A DNA stretch of 64,000 nt from Lachnospiraceae bacterium. Lineage in GTDB: Bacteria > Bacillota > Clostridia > Lachnospirales > Lachnospiraceae. Below the pieces are notes generated by a model that saw nothing but the letters and a program-made list of their open reading frames with translations, ran no database searches and was not told where the DNA came from. This document shows positions 62,526 through 64,000 of this stretch, in pieces; positions within the stretch are counted from its first letter, which is position 1; every line of letters starts with the position of its first letter. The translations under genes and the position numbers were made by a program. The stretch is from positions 62,001 to 126,000 of the forward strand of contig SVDZ01000007.1 in the NCBI GenBank assembly GCA_015057625.1, in the 5' to 3' direction.

Positions 62526-63593
62526 TTATACACTGATAATGTTGTATCCTGCCGCCTTAGTAAGTCTGTTCATTATGGCTTTCCCTAAATCATCCTCTCT
62601 GAATGTCTCGCCATAAATAAACTCAGTGCCTTTTTTATCAAAATCCCTAAGAACTTTGTACAAATTATTAGCTATAGTTTCAAGTCTGCTTTCATCTCCG
62701 ATAGTAATCACCTGAGCCCCCAACTGCTCAATTTCTTTAAAATAATCGTAGTGCTGATATGTAGTAATAACCCCTACACTTTTTCCCTCTTTCAACTTTG
62801 AGGTTGCCGCCTCTACAATAGCAGATACTACTTTTTTCTCATCCCCATCATACATGGAAAAATCCCCTGAAGGAGCATAGTGCCTGTACTTCATCCCGGG
62901 CGCTTTCGGCTTAAGATTTTCGTCCGGCTTTGCAAAAATAGCCTTGTCGTATTCAACCTCGCCGATAACCTCATCGAGCATTTCTTTTGTAATAAATCCC
63001 GGCCTCAATATCATCGGTGGTTCGCAGGTCATGTCAACTATTGTAGACTCAAGTCCCATACCTACCATACCACCATCTATAATCATATCGATTCGTCCAT
63101 CCATATCATCAATCATATGCTCAGCGATAGTAGGACTTGGTTTTCCTGAGAGATTTCCGCTAGGCGCCGCAATCGGTGTGCCTGCTGCTTCAATCAATCC
63201 TCTTGCTATTTCATTGTCCGGCATTCTCACCGCCACTGTATCAAGTCCTCCGGTTGTTCCCTTTGGCACCACTTCACTCTTGTTAAATATAAGAGTCATA
63301 GGTCCTGGCCAGAACTTATCCATAAGCACTTTTGCCTTAGGCGGTATCTCCGTCACAAGACTGTCCAGCATACTGATATTGCTGATATGCGCAATAAGCG
63401 GATTATCCGATGGTCTTCCTTTCGCTGCGTATATCTTTGCAGCCGCCTCCTCGTTCAATGCATCCGCTCCTAATCCGTATACTGTCTCTGTCGGGAATCC
63501 AACCAAGCCTCCGGCTTTGATAATATTCCCTGCCTGTTCAATATAATTATAATCTTTTTTTACGTCATTAACTTTTACAATTATCGTATCCAT
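62526..63593 (-). CDS. L-threonylcarbamoyladenylate synthase (Sua5 type)
   Basis: 355 residues: YrdC domain (1-200, GGLVGFPTETVYGLGADALNEEA, SDNPLIAHISN, APSGNLSGKPSPT) followed by a linker and a Sua5 domain (200-355). Forms threonylcarbamoyl-AMP for tRNA t6A37. Start at MDTIIVKVND after CAGAGGCG; the frame upstream is excluded. Confidence 0.94.
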   Translation of the reverse strand: MDTIIVKVNDVKKDYNYIEQAGNIIKAGGLVGFPTETVYGLGADALNEEAAAKIYAAKGRPSDNPLIAHISNISMLDSLVTEIPPKAKVLMDKFWPGPMTLIFNKSEVVPKGTTGGLDTVAVRMPDNEIARGLIEAAGTPIAAPSGNLSGKPSPTIAEHMIDDMDGRIDMIIDGGMVGMGLESTIVDMTCEPPMILRPGFITKEMLDEVIGEVEYDKAIFAKPDENLKPKAPGMKYRHYAPSGDFSMYDGDEKKVVSAIVEAATSKLKEGKSVGVITTYQHYDYFKEIEQLGAQVITIGDESRLETIANNLYKVLRDFDKKGTEFIYGETFREDDLGKAIMNRLTKAAGYNIISV

Positions 63594-63672
63594 TATGCGC
63601 CTCTGAAACAATCTGATTCTCTCAGATTTTCTTATTCTTCTCACATACTTCACTACATTCTACCACAATTTA

Positions 63673-64000
63673 CTATTGATTACAAATATCTGTTTTTGCC
63701 GAAAAATATCTGCTTATTCCCTCAACCACTGCATCGGCTATTTTATTCTGATAGTCTTTTTCGCAAAGCTTTGCCGCCTCTTTAGGATTACTTAAAAAAC
63801 CACACTCCACAATGACTGTTGGGCAATCCGTGTTTATCAGCAGAAAATAATTGTCATTTGCCTTTGTATTTCTCGGTCTTTCCACATTCATTTTATCATT
63901 TATAGTTCTCTGCATAATTTCTGCTAATCTGCTTCCTTCCCTTGATTTTGAGTAATAGAAAACCTGTGGACCGCAGACTCTCTCATCCGGGTAGCTGTTC
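63673..64000 (-). CDS. N-acetylmuramoyl-L-alanine amidase (Amidase_3/CwlD-like), partial
   Basis: The C-terminal 108 residues only; the start is beyond the window. Seen: SYPDERVCGPQVFYYSK, then ANDNYFLLINTDCPTVIVECGFLSNPKEA with the catalytic Glu in VIVECGFLSN, as in Amidase_3 enzymes such as CwlD. Cleaves the bond between muramic acid and the peptide in the wall, often in spore cortex formation. Confidence 0.88.
   Translation of the reverse strand, partial: NSYPDERVCGPQVFYYSKSREGSRLAEIMQRTINDKMNVERPRNTKANDNYFLLINTDCPTVIVECGFLSNPKEAAKLCEKDYQNKIADAVVEGISRYFSAKTDICNQ

Overview
The window looks like chromosomal DNA of a low-GC, anaerobic, Gram-positive Clostridia, most likely a gut Lachnospiraceae. 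The basis is the AT-rich sequence, strong AGGAGG-type ribosome sites, frequent GTG/TTG starts, a Spo0A-type regulator, the short clostridial form of ThiC, an orphan MsmX-type sugar ATPase and a clostridial Tad pilus locus. I cannot name the species. I see no rRNA, tRNA, prophage, transposase or CRISPR array. About 62 genes are supported, nearly all on the minus strand.

Layout. 1-1370: partial XRE regulator, membrane protein and a pair of operator-like palindromes. 1.5-7.4 kb: cation/proton antiporter with a PII-like protein, then a cell-separation module (FtsE, FtsX, coiled-coil M23 peptidase, S41 protease). 7.4-9.7 kb: CdaR-type regulator and MsmX-type ATPase. 10-19 kb: a compact set that makes and probably attaches 2-aminoethylphosphonate (PEP mutase, phosphonopyruvate decarboxylase, aminotransferase, cytidylyltransferase, an alkaline-phosphatase-superfamily membrane enzyme, and a YidC-like/CDP-glycerol-transferase-like fusion). 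19-24 kb: acyl-ACP thioesterase, L,D-transpeptidase, membrane protein, SulP transporter. 24-29 kb: nickel uptake (CbiM, CbiQ, CbiO) joined to LarB and LarC. 29-31.6 kb: thiC-thiD behind a TPP riboswitch. 31.7-34.6 kb: secreted GH5 glycanase, small membrane protein, RlmD-type methyltransferase.

34.6-35.6 kb is the largest gene-free stretch. It holds seven tandem 63-bp hairpin units followed by a ~340-bp imperfect inverted-repeat element. 35.6-41.2 kb: YhaM-like nuclease, divergent MutS2 and a two-component system. 41.2-44.4 kb: a Spo0A homologue whose phosphoacceptor Asp is Glu, an XRE/S24 regulator, a 2[4Fe-4S] ferredoxin and a secreted protein. 44.5-54.7 kb: a Tad (Flp) pilus locus with prepilin peptidase, Flp pilin, TadE, CpaB, CpaE, CpaF, TadB, TadC and a TadG-like protein, interrupted by DUF192 and DivIVA genes. 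54.9-64 kb: MerR-like regulator, dnaB-rplI-gdpP, two small conserved-looking unknowns, dCMP deaminase, upp, an LMW-phosphatase homologue lacking its nucleophile, a Sua5-type TsaC, and a partial amidase.

The strongest candidates for undescribed biology are the phosphonate/YidC-fusion surface locus, the hairpin array plus inverted-repeat element, the glutamate-bearing Spo0A paralogue, and a 50-55-bp repeat family that sits just beyond hairpins at two loci ~60 kb apart.
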